A DNA stretch of 64,000 bases from an uncultured Nitrospiraceae bacterium (GCA_937138415.1 CAKZPA010000003.1:23897-87896); one strand, 5' to 3'; positions 53,932-62,988 are shown, counted from the first letter of the stretch. Translations and numbers: made by a program. Notes: a model not told the origin generated them from the letters alone.

Positions 53932-54543
53932 CTATCGTGCGAGCTTCGAAGCGATAGCGGCGACGTGTCTGCCCTGGAAACGGGCCGCCGCCAGCTCGTT
54001 GTCGCTCGGCAGCCGTTCGCCTGTGGGACCCGCGATCGTCGACGCACCGTAAGGCGATCCGCCGGTAATCTCGTCTATCCGCATCTGTCCCGCAAACGAA
54101 TACGGCAGCCCCACGATAATCATGCCGTGGTGGAGGAGCGTGAGATGGAAGCTGAGAATCGTCGATTCCTGGCCGCCGTGCTGGGTGTTGGAACTCGTGA
54201 ACACGCTCCCGATCTTTCCAACGAGCGCTCCCCGGGCCCATAGATGGCCTGTCGCGTCGAGGAACTGGCGCATCTGACCGCACATGTTGCCGAACCGGGT
54301 CGGCGTACCGAAGATGATCGCATCGGCCGAAGAGAGCTCGTCGACGGTGCAGACCGGGACGTGTGCGAATGCCTTTTGTGCTTCGAGAGCGCCCATCTTC
54401 GCGAGGACGTCGTGAGAGAGCGTTTCCGGGACGCGCTTCACGTCGCACGTTACGCCTTCGACATCCCTCGCTCCCAGCGCTACGGCCTCAGCCATGCGGT
54501 AAATATGCCCGTACATGGAATAGAAGAGAACCAAAACGTTCAC
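53932..54543 (-). CDS. wrbA: WrbA-type NAD(P)H:quinone oxidoreductase
   Basis: 203 residues, GTG start. Flavodoxin fold with [19 protein letters not shown], the FMN segment [33 protein letters not shown] and [23 protein letters not shown], a close match to WrbA. It reduces quinones by two electrons, limiting semiquinone formation. It converges with the nitroreductase gene and ends four bases from it. Confidence 0.93.
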   Translation of the reverse strand: MNVLVLFYSMYGHIYRMAEAVALGARDVEGVTCDVKRVPETLSHDVLAKMGALEAQKAFAHVPVCTVDELSSADAIIFGTPTRFGNMCGQMRQFLDATGHLWARGALVGKIGSVFTSSNTQHGGQESTILSFHLTLLHHGMIIVGLPYSFAGQMRIDEITGGSPYGASTIAGPTGERLPSDNELAAARFQGRHVAAIASKLAR

Positions 54544-54644
54544 GGCATCGCCCTCCTCGCAGGTAGCATGAACTGTTGGGTCATCCCAATTATTCTACCA
54601 CCGGCAACAGGATTTTTTCCGCGATGTCCCCCGATGCCGAGAGC

Positions 54645-55115
54645 CTACGCGTTTTTCGTTCTCTTTTGGTAAAAAGGCCTGTAGAGGCTAAAGATCTCCT
54701 GCTCGGACTTTATCCCCCCGAAACGGAGCAGGAGACCGAGGACGACGATGAAGAGAGACGCCGCGGCGATCATGATCGGTTGCACATGGAGGAAGCCGCT
54801 CACGATGATTTCTCTGATCACCGATACGATCGCGATTTCGACCATAGTGTCGAGCGCGACCCGGTGCGTCTCGAGATAGATGATGAGGAGTCTGACCGTC
54901 TCCGCGAGGATAAAGATGAACATGATCTCGGAAATGACGTGCGCAATGTTCGTCTCGCTGTAGAGGGACAATCCCATGGAATAAATCGTTTTGACGATGA
55001 GAATAAACGCGACGATGACGAGGCCCGTGAGAATGAGATCCATGATGACCTCGACGTATCTCCGGAATGCCGCGTGAATCCAGAAATAGAACTCGACCTC
55101 TTTTTTCGGCTTCAT
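54645..55115 (-). CDS. PsiE-like integral membrane protein
   Basis: 156 residues from MKPKKEVEFYFWIHAAFRRY; the upstream ORF part overlaps the kinase in another frame. Four hydrophobic segments (VIMDLILTGLVIVAFILIV, ISEIMFIFILAETVRLLIIYL, MVEIAIVSVIREIIVSGF, MIAAASLFIVVLGLLLRF) fit the phosphate-starvation-inducible PsiE family. The function is unknown. It is the third gene of an hsp20-kinase-psiE series. Confidence 0.8.
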   Translation of the reverse strand: MKPKKEVEFYFWIHAAFRRYVEVIMDLILTGLVIVAFILIVKTIYSMGLSLYSETNIAHVISEIMFIFILAETVRLLIIYLETHRVALDTMVEIAIVSVIREIIVSGFLHVQPIMIAAASLFIVVLGLLLRFGGIKSEQEIFSLYRPFYQKRTKNA

Positions 55116-55144
55116 CGGCTGTTGGGTGTTCGCGTTTATGATCC

Positions 55145-56213
55145 TCAGCTCCCGGTGGAGCAGTGTACCGTGCCCGCCCTCTCTCCCGGGGCTACGCGGA
55201 CATCCTGTTTCGGGAGGGTGAAGCTGAATGTGCTTCCCTCTCCGAGCTTGCTCTCTACCCATATTTTCCCACCGTGCGCTTCCACGATCTTTTTCACGAT
55301 GGAGAGCCCCAGACCGGAACCATCCGACTTCGGGTTGACGCGATAGAATGCGTCAAAAATGTGCGGCAGGTGTTCGTTCGCGATGCCCGCTCCGCTATCG
55401 GTAATCTGTACGAGGATATCATCGGGTCGGTCGACTGGGTTGACGGTAATCTTTCCGCCCCGATTCGTATACTTCAAGGCATTGTCGAGGAGATTCGTTA
55501 TCACTCGGTTGATCATGATCGTATCGGCCTGAATGATCGGATCCCCAGCGGGCTTGTCGAAAGCGACCTGGACCGCCTTCTCGTCATATTTCGCTTTGCC
55601 CGATCCGATGCTCTTGTCGAGAGCGTCTTTCATGCTGAACGGAGCGAGAACAGGTTTATCCTCCTGGTTGACGAGCCGCGAATACTCGAGAAAATCCTTG
55701 ACCAGCACCTCGAGTTTGCGCTGATCTTCCAGCACCAGCTCGAGCGTGCTCCTCTGTGCGTCGGTGAGCGGTCCCGCTTTCCCCTTGAGGATTCTCGTCA
55801 GGAAGCCGATCGATGTGAGGACGGGATTTTTCATATCGTGCGCGAGCATCGACAGAAAATGTCGACGCTCCCGTTCCCGCTGCTTCTGGAGCGTGATATC
55901 CTTGAAAAACTCCACGCCCCCCCATGAATGTTCCGTCCTCGGTAAAGAGGCTGCCGGCAACGCAGGAAGCAGGGACAACGCTGCCATCGGCTTTTGTCAT
56001 GAACACCTCTGATTCGACCGCACGACGTTCCGATCGGCCGGCAGCAAACAGGGGGCAGTTTTCCCGCCCGCTCGTGCCATGGATGACCTCGAAGTGCGAC
56101 GCGCCGAGGAGTGCGTTCACGGCATGCCCGGTCAGCTCCGCGACGGCATCGTTGCATTCCCGGATGAATCCCTGTTCATCGACCCGTATGTATGGGATTG
56201 GAATCATGGGCAT
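55145..56213 (-). pseudogene. PAS-domain sensor histidine kinase, split by a frameshift in a G7 tract
   Basis: The reading frame from 56213 encodes a PAS domain (DEQGFIRECNDAVAELTGHA, ...[18 protein letters not shown]). At a run of seven Gs (minus strand, 55917-55923 region) it runs into a wrong frame. In the other frame the protein continues [20 protein letters not shown], with the H-box [11 protein letters not shown]-box [16 protein letters not shown]1 DSGAGI and G2 [11 protein letters not shown], ending at 55145. Removing one G restores a single kinase of about 355 residues. The rest is intact, so this may be a slipped tract, a sequencing error or a young pseudogene. Confidence 0.82.
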
Positions 56214-56231
56214 GGAACATCATGCGATGAA

Positions 56232-56276
56232 GAAGCTGACGCGGGTCCCTCTTGCCGCTTCCTCCGCGTCAGCTTC
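56232..56276 (-). other. 13-bp inverted repeat between hsp20 and the kinase
   Basis: GAAGCTGACGCGG and CCGCGTCAGCTTC are perfect complements separated by 19 nt. The stem is strong but has no U-tract on either strand. It could be a partial terminator or processing site that lowers kinase expression relative to hsp20. Confidence 0.5.
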
Positions 56277-56287
56277 TCGGAAAAAAC

Positions 56288-56779
56288 CTATTCGGCCTTG
56301 ATGGGAATCTTTCTCGTTTCCTTGATCGCTTCCGGCGTTTTCGGGAGGATCACCGTCAGCAGACCCTTCCGAAACTCAGCCCGAATCTTGTCCACATCGA
56401 CCTCCGATGGGAGAGGGATGGACCTGCTGAACGATCCATACGAACGTTCCATCCGGTAGTAATCCTTCCCCGTATCCTCCTTCTCTTCCTTCTTTTCTCC
56501 GCGGATCGTGAGCACGTCCTTCTGGATGGATACGTCGATATCCTTTTCGTCCATGCCGGGAAGCTCGGCAGTTATCTTGATTTCCTTATCGTTCTCCACC
56601 ACGTCGACAGAGGGGCTGAACCTATCGCGGCGCGTTTCGAACGGCTCCCACCAGAATGAGCGCGTCAATTCATCGAACATCCTGTTGACTTCATTCCTGA
56701 GGAAGGTGAAAGGATCGACATCCTCCCTCCTGACCGGGATCGTCTTTTTCCCGAACGGTATGAGGCTTTTCAGATCCAT
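56288..56779 (-). CDS. Hsp20/alpha-crystallin small heat-shock protein
   Basis: 163 residues. Residues 60-150 form the alpha-crystallin domain (VDVVENDKEIKITAELPGMD, SIQKDVLTIRGEKKEE, RSYGSFSRSIPLP) with the A-x-F-x-K-G-L-L variant AEFRKGLLTVILPK and a C-terminal IPI anchoring motif. It holds unfolded proteins in an ATP-independent way. A GGAGGTG ribosome site and a perfect CIRCE operator upstream indicate HrcA-controlled heat-shock expression. Confidence 0.95.
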   Translation of the reverse strand: MDLKSLIPFGKKTIPVRREDVDPFTFLRNEVNRMFDELTRSFWWEPFETRRDRFSPSVDVVENDKEIKITAELPGMDEKDIDVSIQKDVLTIRGEKKEEKEDTGKDYYRMERSYGSFSRSIPLPSEVDVDKIRAEFRKGLLTVILPKTPEAIKETRKIPIKAE

Positions 56780-56821
56780 AGGAACACCTCCTTTTTTATT
56801 TAGTTGTTTAATAACAATATA

Positions 56822-56848
56822 TTAGCACTCACAATGCTAGAGTGCTAA
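56822..56848. promoter_or_regulatory. CIRCE operator (HrcA binding site) of hsp20
   Basis: TTAGCACTC-N9-GAGTGCTAA, an exact match to the CIRCE inverted repeat, located between the -10 box and the hsp20 start. HrcA binding here would block transcription at normal temperature. Neither hrcA nor groESL is in the window. Confidence 0.97.
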
Positions 56849-56852
56849 ACAC

Positions 56853-56882
56853 TATTTACCATACCGTTTTTGACGAGGTCAA
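56853..56882 (-). promoter_or_regulatory. Promoter of hsp20
   Basis: Minus-strand TTGACC (56877-56882) and TAAATA (56853-56858), 18-nt spacer, with the CIRCE element immediately downstream covering the expected start. The rest of the spacer towards amrS is AT-rich and shows nothing else. Confidence 0.55.
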
Positions 56883-57128
56883 GATTTTTTACCGTCAAGC
56901 ATCGTTTTTTAAAAACGAATAAGCGCGGATAGCCATAAATACGTCTGTTTTTTTCTCTCTTCCTCCAATTCACTTCGAATAACAGCGCCTCGTTCTCTCG
57001 GATATGATCGCATCCAACGGCAGGCACCGGGATTTTTTCCCCGTCTTGCCTGCGCCTCCTTCCTGAAACGAAGACCTTGGAGCGGGGTGACAAACGGGGC
57101 GCAAACCGAACAGATAAACGGAAACTGG

Positions 57129-57134
57129 TATAAT
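57129..57134 (+). promoter_or_regulatory. -10 box of amrS, six bases from the start codon
   Basis: TATAAT followed by GGGGGT and then ATG. Transcription would start at or within the start codon, so the message is probably leaderless; alternatively the G-run is a ribosome site for a longer transcript. Confidence 0.5.
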
Positions 57135-57140
57135 GGGGGT

Positions 57141-58148
57141 ATGAGAGAGGCGATGTTTTACGAAAGGCAAGCCGACGCAAAGGTCAGGTGTTTCCTGTGC
57201 AATCACCACTGCGTCATTCAGGACGGCAGACGAGGCCTTTGCGGGGTGCGCGAAAACAGAAACGGAACCCTTTACAGTCTCGTCTTCGGAAAACTCATCT
57301 CCATGAACGTGGATCCGATCGAAAAAAAGCCGCTCTTCCACTTCCTCCCCTCATCGACGTCGTTTTCCATCGCCACGGTCGGCTGCAATTTCCGTTGCGA
57401 ACATTGCCAAAATTACGAGATATCGCAGTACCCGAAGGAGCACGACGACATCCCCGGTTACGACATTTCTCCCGAAAAAGTCGTGGAGGCAGCGATCAAA
57501 AATGGCTGCAAGAGCATCTCCTACACCTATACGGAACCGACCGTTTTCTTCGAGTTCGCTTACGAGTGCGCGATGCGGGCGCACGAAAAAGGCATCAAGA
57601 ACGTCTTCGTGAGCAATGGCTACACGAGTCCGGAAGCGACGAGAGCGATCGCGCCATTCCTCGACGGGAACAACATCGACCTAAAAGGAAACGACGAGTT
57701 TTACAAGAAAATCTGCGGCGCGCGCGTGGAACCGGTCAAGAATACCATCCGGCTCATGAGAGAACTCGGGGTATGGGTGGAGGTGACGACGCTCATCATT
57801 CCGGATTACAACGATTCGGAGGATGACCTCCACGAGATCGCGAATTTCCTCGCATCCGTCGATCCGTCAATCCCGTGGCACGTCACACAGTTTTATCCCA
57901 CGTATCACCTCACCGACAAACCGAGAACGCCCGTGCAGACGCTCCGGCGGGCCCGCCAAATCGGCTTCGAAGCCGGTCTGCGATACGTTTACGAGGGGAA
58001 CGTCCCGGGCGAAGGAGGAGAAAACACCTACTGTCCGAATTGCCGGGAACTGCTCATTCAACGGTACGGTTTCGGTATCCGCAAGATGAAGTGCCCGGAG
58101 GGAAGGTGTCCCCACTGCGGATACGCACTGGCGGGCATCTGGGGATGA
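57141..58148 (+). CDS. amrS: AmmeMemoRadiSam-system radical SAM enzyme
   Basis: 335 residues from MREAMFYERQADAKVRCFLC; 18 upstream codons are discarded. N-terminal cysteines (RCFLCNHHC, GLCGVREN) precede the radical SAM motif CNFRCEHC in TVGCNFRCEHCQNYEIS, and a C-terminal zinc-like set (CPNCRELL, CPHCGYAL) follows. This is the layout of AmrS, whose partner genes AMMECR1 and Memo are not adjacent here. The modification performed is not known. Confidence 0.9.
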   Translation: MREAMFYERQADAKVRCFLCNHHCVIQDGRRGLCGVRENRNGTLYSLVFGKLISMNVDPIEKKPLFHFLPSSTSFSIATVGCNFRCEHCQNYEISQYPKEHDDIPGYDISPEKVVEAAIKNGCKSISYTYTEPTVFFEFAYECAMRAHEKGIKNVFVSNGYTSPEATRAIAPFLDGNNIDLKGNDEFYKKICGARVEPVKNTIRLMRELGVWVEVTTLIIPDYNDSEDDLHEIANFLASVDPSIPWHVTQFYPTYHLTDKPRTPVQTLRRARQIGFEAGLRYVYEGNVPGEGGENTYCPNCRELLIQRYGFGIRKMKCPEGRCPHCGYALAGIWG

Positions 58149-58592
58149 TCAGATTCTCCCCATCATGAGGAGGGCATCCTCCTCCGGATGGGCGTAATAC
58201 TTTTTTCGCCTGCCGACCGCCGTGAACCCGAACTGCTGATAAAAGGCTTGCGCGCCGCTGTTCGAAGCCCTCACCTCGAGGTACACGAATACGCACCCTC
58301 TCTTCTTCAACTCCCTGAGGAGGTGATTCATCAGCATCGTTCCGACGCCGCGTCGCCTGAACTCATGGTGCACGGCCAGATTGAGGATATGCGCCTCGTG
58401 GAGGAGGTACGTGGCGCACGCATAGCCGATGACATTCTGCTCGAACTCGGCCACGATCGCGATACCATTTTTTCGGTATATTTCGCTCAAGAACGAAAGT
58501 TCCGACCATGGAGTCGTGAACGAAGAGCGTTCGATTTCCATGAGAACGGGCACGTCGCTCTCCCGCATCGCACGGATAACGAGATCAGCCAT
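58149..58592 (-). CDS. rimI: Ribosomal protein S18 alanine N-acetyltransferase
   Basis: 147 residues from MADLVIRAMRESDVPVLMEI; the ORF extension lies in tsaB. GNAT-fold motifs: NLAVHHEFRRRGVGTMLMNH (acetyl-CoA loop), LEVRASNSGAQAFYQQFGF. It pairs with tsaB, overlapping it by eight bases, as in many genomes. It converges with amrS, with the stop codons adjacent. Confidence 0.9.
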   Translation of the reverse strand: MADLVIRAMRESDVPVLMEIERSSFTTPWSELSFLSEIYRKNGIAIVAEFEQNVIGYACATYLLHEAHILNLAVHHEFRRRGVGTMLMNHLLRELKKRGCVFVYLEVRASNSGAQAFYQQFGFTAVGRRKKYYAHPEEDALLMMGRI

Positions 58593-59292
58593 CCTTCTCG
58601 AGTTCCGCCTCGGACTTGCGTCCGTACACGGGCACGAGACTGATCGGTTCCGAAAATTCTCCGCGACGTGCCTTGCCCAGTCCGAGATGAGCGACATTGA
58701 TCGGCGAGGGAATCATCTTGATCGGGGGAGGGAAGACTGCTCGTTCAGCGAAGGCGTTCAGGATCGCGTCGCGGTAAAGCCCGGCTCCCTCGCCGGTGAA
58801 GAGGATGCGTTCACCTCGCGTTTCCGACCGCGACCCGATGACCTCCGGGAGACGTTCGACGGCAACCGACGTTTCGGGCACGACGCGCCCGAACCCCTCT
58901 CCGTCCCACAGAAAGAGAGCGGCAAACACTTCTTTCTTCCTCGCATCCAGCATCGCACACACCGGATGACGACAAGAGGGGAAATGCCACGCGAGCGCCT
59001 CGAGCGTCGGGACGGCGACGATCGGCCTGCCCGTCGCGAACGAGAGCCCTTTCACCGTGCTCACGCCTATCCTGAGCCCCGTAAAAGACCCCGGGCCGAT
59101 CGAGACCGCGAAGACGTCGATATCCTGCAGCTCGAGCGATGCCTTTTCGATCGCGTGGGCAATCACCGACATGAGCTGCTCGGAATGGGTGGAACTCACG
59201 TTCAGCGTTATCTCCACGATCAGGCGCGCGGCGTCATCGATGAGTGCGACACCGCCGAGCAACGTGGACGTCTCTATGGCGAGGATCTTCAT
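58585..59292 (-). CDS. tsaB: tRNA threonylcarbamoyladenosine biosynthesis protein TsaB
   Basis: 235 residues from MKILAIETSTLLGGVALID. THSEQLMSVI, the SIGPGSFTGLRIGVSTVKGL motif and TLEALAWHF identify TsaB, which partners TsaD and TsaE in making t6A on tRNA. The start overlaps the end of the MFS gene by four bases. The ORF-track N-terminal extension is shadow coding. Confidence 0.93.
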   Translation of the reverse strand: MKILAIETSTLLGGVALIDDAARLIVEITLNVSSTHSEQLMSVIAHAIEKASLELQDIDVFAVSIGPGSFTGLRIGVSTVKGLSFATGRPIVAVPTLEALAWHFPSCRHPVCAMLDARKKEVFAALFLWDGEGFGRVVPETSVAVERLPEVIGSRSETRGERILFTGEGAGLYRDAILNAFAERAVFPPPIKMIPSPINVAHLGLGKARRGEFSEPISLVPVYGRKSEAELEKDG

Positions 59293-60515
59293 CCGGGCCT
59301 CCTGCCATCGTACCCCGTCTCCACGCATATCTTTCGGCAGAAAAAACCAGATATGACCAGGCAGGTGACCGCCACGGCGCCTATCGCGAGGGGTGTTCCG
59401 ATGGCGTGCGCCAGCGTGCCGATGAGCGAGTTCCCGATGGGGGCGGTCCCGAGAAAGACGAACGTGTAAACGCTCATTGCCCGGCCTCTCAGCGTATCCG
59501 GGACCGTGAGCTGGATATGACTGTTCGCCACCGCGAAGAAGCTCACGAGGCTCCACCCGATGCACACCAGGAGCGCAATAGAAACGGTATAGTGCCGAAT
59601 CAGCGCGAAGAGGAGGAGAAGAATCGAAAAAAAGAAGGCTGAAAGGGTCATGGACCTCGTTTTGTCGGGTATATCCTCCCTGAACGCGAGCGAGAGCGCC
59701 GCGAGCAGGGCGCCGGCGCCCGTTGCACCCACCATCAGGCCGAATCCTTCCGGTCCCCTATGGTAAATGTCGCCGGCGAAAATCGGGAGCAACGTGATGA
59801 AAGGCATCCCGAGGAGGCTGAATACCGCTACGAGCACGATGACCCGCAGGACATGCGCATGCCCTCTCATATACCGCAATCCTTCTGCGAGATCACCGGC
59901 GAGGCTTTCTGATTTTTCTCTCGTCATCCCGCGCGCGCGGATTCTCGAGAGAGCGACGATCACCGCCACGAAGCTGAGTGCGTTGAGATAGAAACAGGCA
60001 GGGAGCCCTATGGAGGCGATCGTGACACCCGCGATGACCGGACCGATCATGCGCGCACCGTGGAAAGCGGCGGAGTTGAGCGCGATCGCGTTCGTCAGGT
60101 TCTCGCGCCCCACCATCTCGACGATGAAAGACTGGCGCGCCGGCATGTCGAAGGCGTTGACCGTCCCGAGGAGCGCGGCAAAGAGCGCGACTTCCCAGAC
60201 GGTGACGACCCGGATGTCCGTCAAGATGCCTAACGCGAGAGCGGGAATGATCGAGAGGGCCTGCGTGACGAGGAGGAGGTTCCTCTTCCTGAATCTGTCG
60301 GCGACGATGCCGCCTGCGAGGGTCAAAAGGAGGATCGGCAATGTACCGCTCGCCGCAACCACGCCGAGGTAGAACGGCGACCCCGTCAGGCTGTAGACGA
60401 GCCATCCCTGCGCGACGGACTGCATCCAGGTGCCCGAGAGCGAGATGAGCTGCCCCACCCAGAATATCCTGAAATCCCTGTTCCGTAACGCAGCCAGGCG
60501 GACGGTGATGGCCAT
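59289..60515 (-). CDS. MFS_3/EntS-like transporter
   Basis: 408 residues with about 12 membrane helices. FRIFWVGQLISLSGTWMQSVAQGWLVY and the loop GGIVADRFRKRNLLLVTQ are typical of the EntS/MFS_3 exporter group; PDTLRGRAMSVYTFVFLGTAPIG lies in the second half. It most likely exports a small molecule or drug; the substrate is unknown. Coupled to tsaB and about 100 bp downstream of glyS. Confidence 0.88.
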   Translation of the reverse strand: MAITVRLAALRNRDFRIFWVGQLISLSGTWMQSVAQGWLVYSLTGSPFYLGVVAASGTLPILLLTLAGGIVADRFRKRNLLLVTQALSIIPALALGILTDIRVVTVWEVALFAALLGTVNAFDMPARQSFIVEMVGRENLTNAIALNSAAFHGARMIGPVIAGVTIASIGLPACFYLNALSFVAVIVALSRIRARGMTREKSESLAGDLAEGLRYMRGHAHVLRVIVLVAVFSLLGMPFITLLPIFAGDIYHRGPEGFGLMVGATGAGALLAALSLAFREDIPDKTRSMTLSAFFFSILLLLFALIRHYTVSIALLVCIGWSLVSFFAVANSHIQLTVPDTLRGRAMSVYTFVFLGTAPIGNSLIGTLAHAIGTPLAIGAVAVTCLVISGFFCRKICVETGYDGRRPG

Positions 60516-60618
60516 CTGCTATTTTACCTGTTCGGGCGCACAGCGCGCGTCACCGCATACCGATGAAACCGGAGATGCATCGGGGATCGATCCGCGGTCA
60601 ATTCGGGAGCGAGACGTC

Positions 60619-62703
60619 CTACGGCGCGGACAGCTTCGAAAAATCAGCGATGCTCGCGACGGTTTCCCATACCTCTCGCAGCAGGGAGAGCCTGTTGAGC
60701 CTGATTTCCTCCCGCTTGTCCATGACGAGCACGCGGTCGAAAAATGCATTGATCGCATCGGCGAGTGAAGAAAAGAGAACCAGAGCGTCATCGTATCTCC
60801 TCTCGTCGAGGAGAGGTCGCAACTTGCCCCGCACGCCGTCAAGATTCGCCTTGAGAACGCGCTCTTCGTCATCGATCAGCACGTCGGCGTTCACCGGCGG
60901 GACGGGAACTTTAGGAAGAATATTGTGCACTCTTTTGACCGCCGCCAGAAAAGCGGGATAAAGCGGATGTTCACTGAACCTCGCGAGTGCTTGCATTCGC
61001 TCCCTGACATCGCAGAGAGGCACGCGGAGCGAAAGGCCCAGAACCGACTGCGTGAACCCTTCGCTGAAACCGAGATCCGAGAGCACCGCCTCCACCCTGT
61101 TGAGGAAAAATTCCGAAACCTGCGCTCTGACCGATTCGCCGCGGGCACCGTCGGGAAATGCGCTCAGCGCTTTTTCGATGATGTCGTGCAGGCTGACTTC
61201 AAGCGATTTCCCGAGGAGTATCGCGACGACACCGAGGGCGTGCCTGCGCAAGGCGTATGGGTCTTCCGAGCCCGTGGGTACGATCCCCACCGAGAAAAAC
61301 GCGGCGATCGTGTCCACCTTGTCCGCGAGGCTCAGGAGGGCTCCGATATCGGTCTGCGGCAGTGCGCCGCCCGAAGTAGACGGGAGATACTGCTCCTCGA
61401 TCGCCTGCGCAACGTCCGCCGATTCTCCGCCGAGGGCAGCGTAGTACTTGCCCATCGTCCCCTGGAGTTCCGGGAATTCTCTCACGACACCGGAAAGGAG
61501 ATCCGTCTTCGAAAGCCAGGCGGCGCGCACGAGTCTCTCCTTTGCCGCGGGCATGAGCCGATCAGCCAAAAATTCGGCGAACGCCGCGACGCGCTCCGTC
61601 TTGTCGTAGAGGCTCCCGAGCCTTTCCTGAAAGGTAACGCTCCTGAGGGCATCGATCCGCCGATCGAGCGGGACTTTTCTGTCCTCCTCGAAATAAAAGC
61701 GCGCGTCCTCGAACCGCGCCCGTATGACGCGCTCGGCGCCGATCCTCACCGTATCCGCGTTCTCCTCACCGGTATTGCTGACCACGATAAAATGATTCGT
61801 TATCGCGCCATCCCTATCTTCTACGGCGAAATATTTTTGATGGCCTTTCATGACCGTGATCAGCAACTCTCTGGGCAGAGTCAGGTATTCTCGCGGAAAG
61901 GTCGCGAGAACGGGAACAGGGTACTCGACGAGGTTCACCACCGTGTCGAGAAGTTCTTCGTCATGCACCGGCTTTTCTTGAAAAGCGAGGAGGATTTCGT
62001 CCATCTTCCGGGCGATCGTCTCTTTCCGTTCCGACTGATCGACGATGACAAAGTGTTCCGCGAGAACGCTCTTATACGATGCTGCGTCGTGGAATCGGAC
62101 GCGAACGGGCGAGAGGAACCTATGCCCCATCGTCGCGTCGCCGCTCCTGATACCGTCCACCTCGAAGTCGATGTTTTCGGTGCCGAAGAGAGCGAGCAAC
62201 CACCGAATGGGACGGGCGAATCGGAGATCGCCGTTCCCCCACCGCATCGTCTTCGGAAAGTGAAGAGAGAGGACGATTTTCTCAAGGGCTTCAGGGAGCA
62301 CCGCGTGTACCGGACGTCCCTTTTCCTCCACGACCGCGACGACGTATTCCCCCTTCCCTTTCCTTTTGATGACGAGCCGATCGACCGTCACGCCGACCGA
62401 TTGGGCGAATCCGACCGCGGCTTTCGTCGGGTTGCCGTTCGCGTCGAAAGCCGCTCTGCTCGACGGACCGACGATCTCCCGCACTCTGTCCTCCTGCACC
62501 CGCGGCAGTCCATCCGCGATCAGCGCGAGCCTGCGCGGCGTGCCATAAGTCTCAATCGCGGAAAAACGTATCGACAGTCCGCGCAGAATCCTCGCCGCGT
62601 GCTCTTCGAGCTGCTGCAACGCCGGCGCCAGAAATCGGGCAGGGAGATCCTCCGTCCCGATTTCAAGAAGCAATGGGGACGTCCCCAGCATAATTTCGAC
62701 CAT
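60619..62703 (-). CDS. glyS: Glycine-tRNA ligase beta subunit
   Basis: 694 residues. LLLEIGTEDLPARFLAPALQ, the YGTPRRLALI block, TMRWGNGDLRFARPIRWLLAL and VMKGHQKYFAVED are hallmarks of GlyS of the alpha2-beta2 enzyme. The C-terminal part is an anticodon-binding domain. The alpha subunit gene glyQ is usually directly upstream but here the upstream region is a divergent promoter area, so glyQ must lie elsewhere. A second in-frame ATG (MLGTSP) is possible. Confidence 0.95.
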   Translation of the reverse strand: MVEIMLGTSPLLLEIGTEDLPARFLAPALQQLEEHAARILRGLSIRFSAIETYGTPRRLALIADGLPRVQEDRVREIVGPSSRAAFDANGNPTKAAVGFAQSVGVTVDRLVIKRKGKGEYVVAVVEEKGRPVHAVLPEALEKIVLSLHFPKTMRWGNGDLRFARPIRWLLALFGTENIDFEVDGIRSGDATMGHRFLSPVRVRFHDAASYKSVLAEHFVIVDQSERKETIARKMDEILLAFQEKPVHDEELLDTVVNLVEYPVPVLATFPREYLTLPRELLITVMKGHQKYFAVEDRDGAITNHFIVVSNTGEENADTVRIGAERVIRARFEDARFYFEEDRKVPLDRRIDALRSVTFQERLGSLYDKTERVAAFAEFLADRLMPAAKERLVRAAWLSKTDLLSGVVREFPELQGTMGKYYAALGGESADVAQAIEEQYLPSTSGGALPQTDIGALLSLADKVDTIAAFFSVGIVPTGSEDPYALRRHALGVVAILLGKSLEVSLHDIIEKALSAFPDGARGESVRAQVSEFFLNRVEAVLSDLGFSEGFTQSVLGLSLRVPLCDVRERMQALARFSEHPLYPAFLAAVKRVHNILPKVPVPPVNADVLIDDEERVLKANLDGVRGKLRPLLDERRYDDALVLFSSLADAINAFFDRVLVMDKREEIRLNRLSLLREVWETVASIADFSKLSAP

Positions 62704-62821
62704 ACTCCCTCTCTTTCGGTCAATGCGAGGTGTCTGAAATTATACAGTCGCGCATGAGAGCATGACAAGGTTATTCTCATTCTTCGATAAACAGTACCCC
62801 ATCTTTCTGTGCGCGGACATA

Positions 62822-62849
62822 TTGACAAAATGAAAAAATTTGGTATTAT
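62822..62849 (+). promoter_or_regulatory. Strong sigma70-type promoter of the collagen-like gene
   Basis: TTGACA (62822-62827) and TATTAT (62844-62849) with a 16-nt spacer in an AT-rich stretch. It is followed by a leader of about 130 nt that contains a strong Shine-Dalgarno, a short ORF and a hairpin. Confidence 0.75.
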
Positions 62850-62892
62850 AAAGCGCAAAAAATATTTCATTACGGGAGGTGATTGGGAAAAG

Positions 62893-62958
62893 ATGAAGTG
62901 CTATTTTATGGTCGGAATGGTCGAAGGACAGCAGGGCGATGTCCTTCAGTTTTCTTAA
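62893..62958 (+). CDS. Putative 21-residue leader peptide
   Basis: MKCYFMVGMVEGQQGDVLQF plus Ser, preceded by GGAGGTGATT, a near-complete anti-16S match 10 nt upstream. It lies within the leader of the collagen-like gene and overlaps the hairpin at 62923-62947. Too short to be sure; it may be a regulatory upstream ORF. Confidence 0.35.
   Translation: MKCYFMVGMVEGQQGDVLQFS
62923..62947 (+). promoter_or_regulatory. Leader hairpin upstream of the collagen-like gene (attenuator-like)
   Basis: GAAGGACA and TGTCCTTC form a perfect 8-bp stem with a 9-nt loop; AGTTTTCTT follows. This resembles a weak intrinsic terminator about 40 nt before the next start codon. Confidence 0.5.
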
Positions 62959-62988
62959 ACAATTGACCTTGCAAAAAGGAGGAAATGT

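Noticed and set aside
60925-62757. 610-codon plus-strand ORF
   Set aside because: Shadow of glyS.
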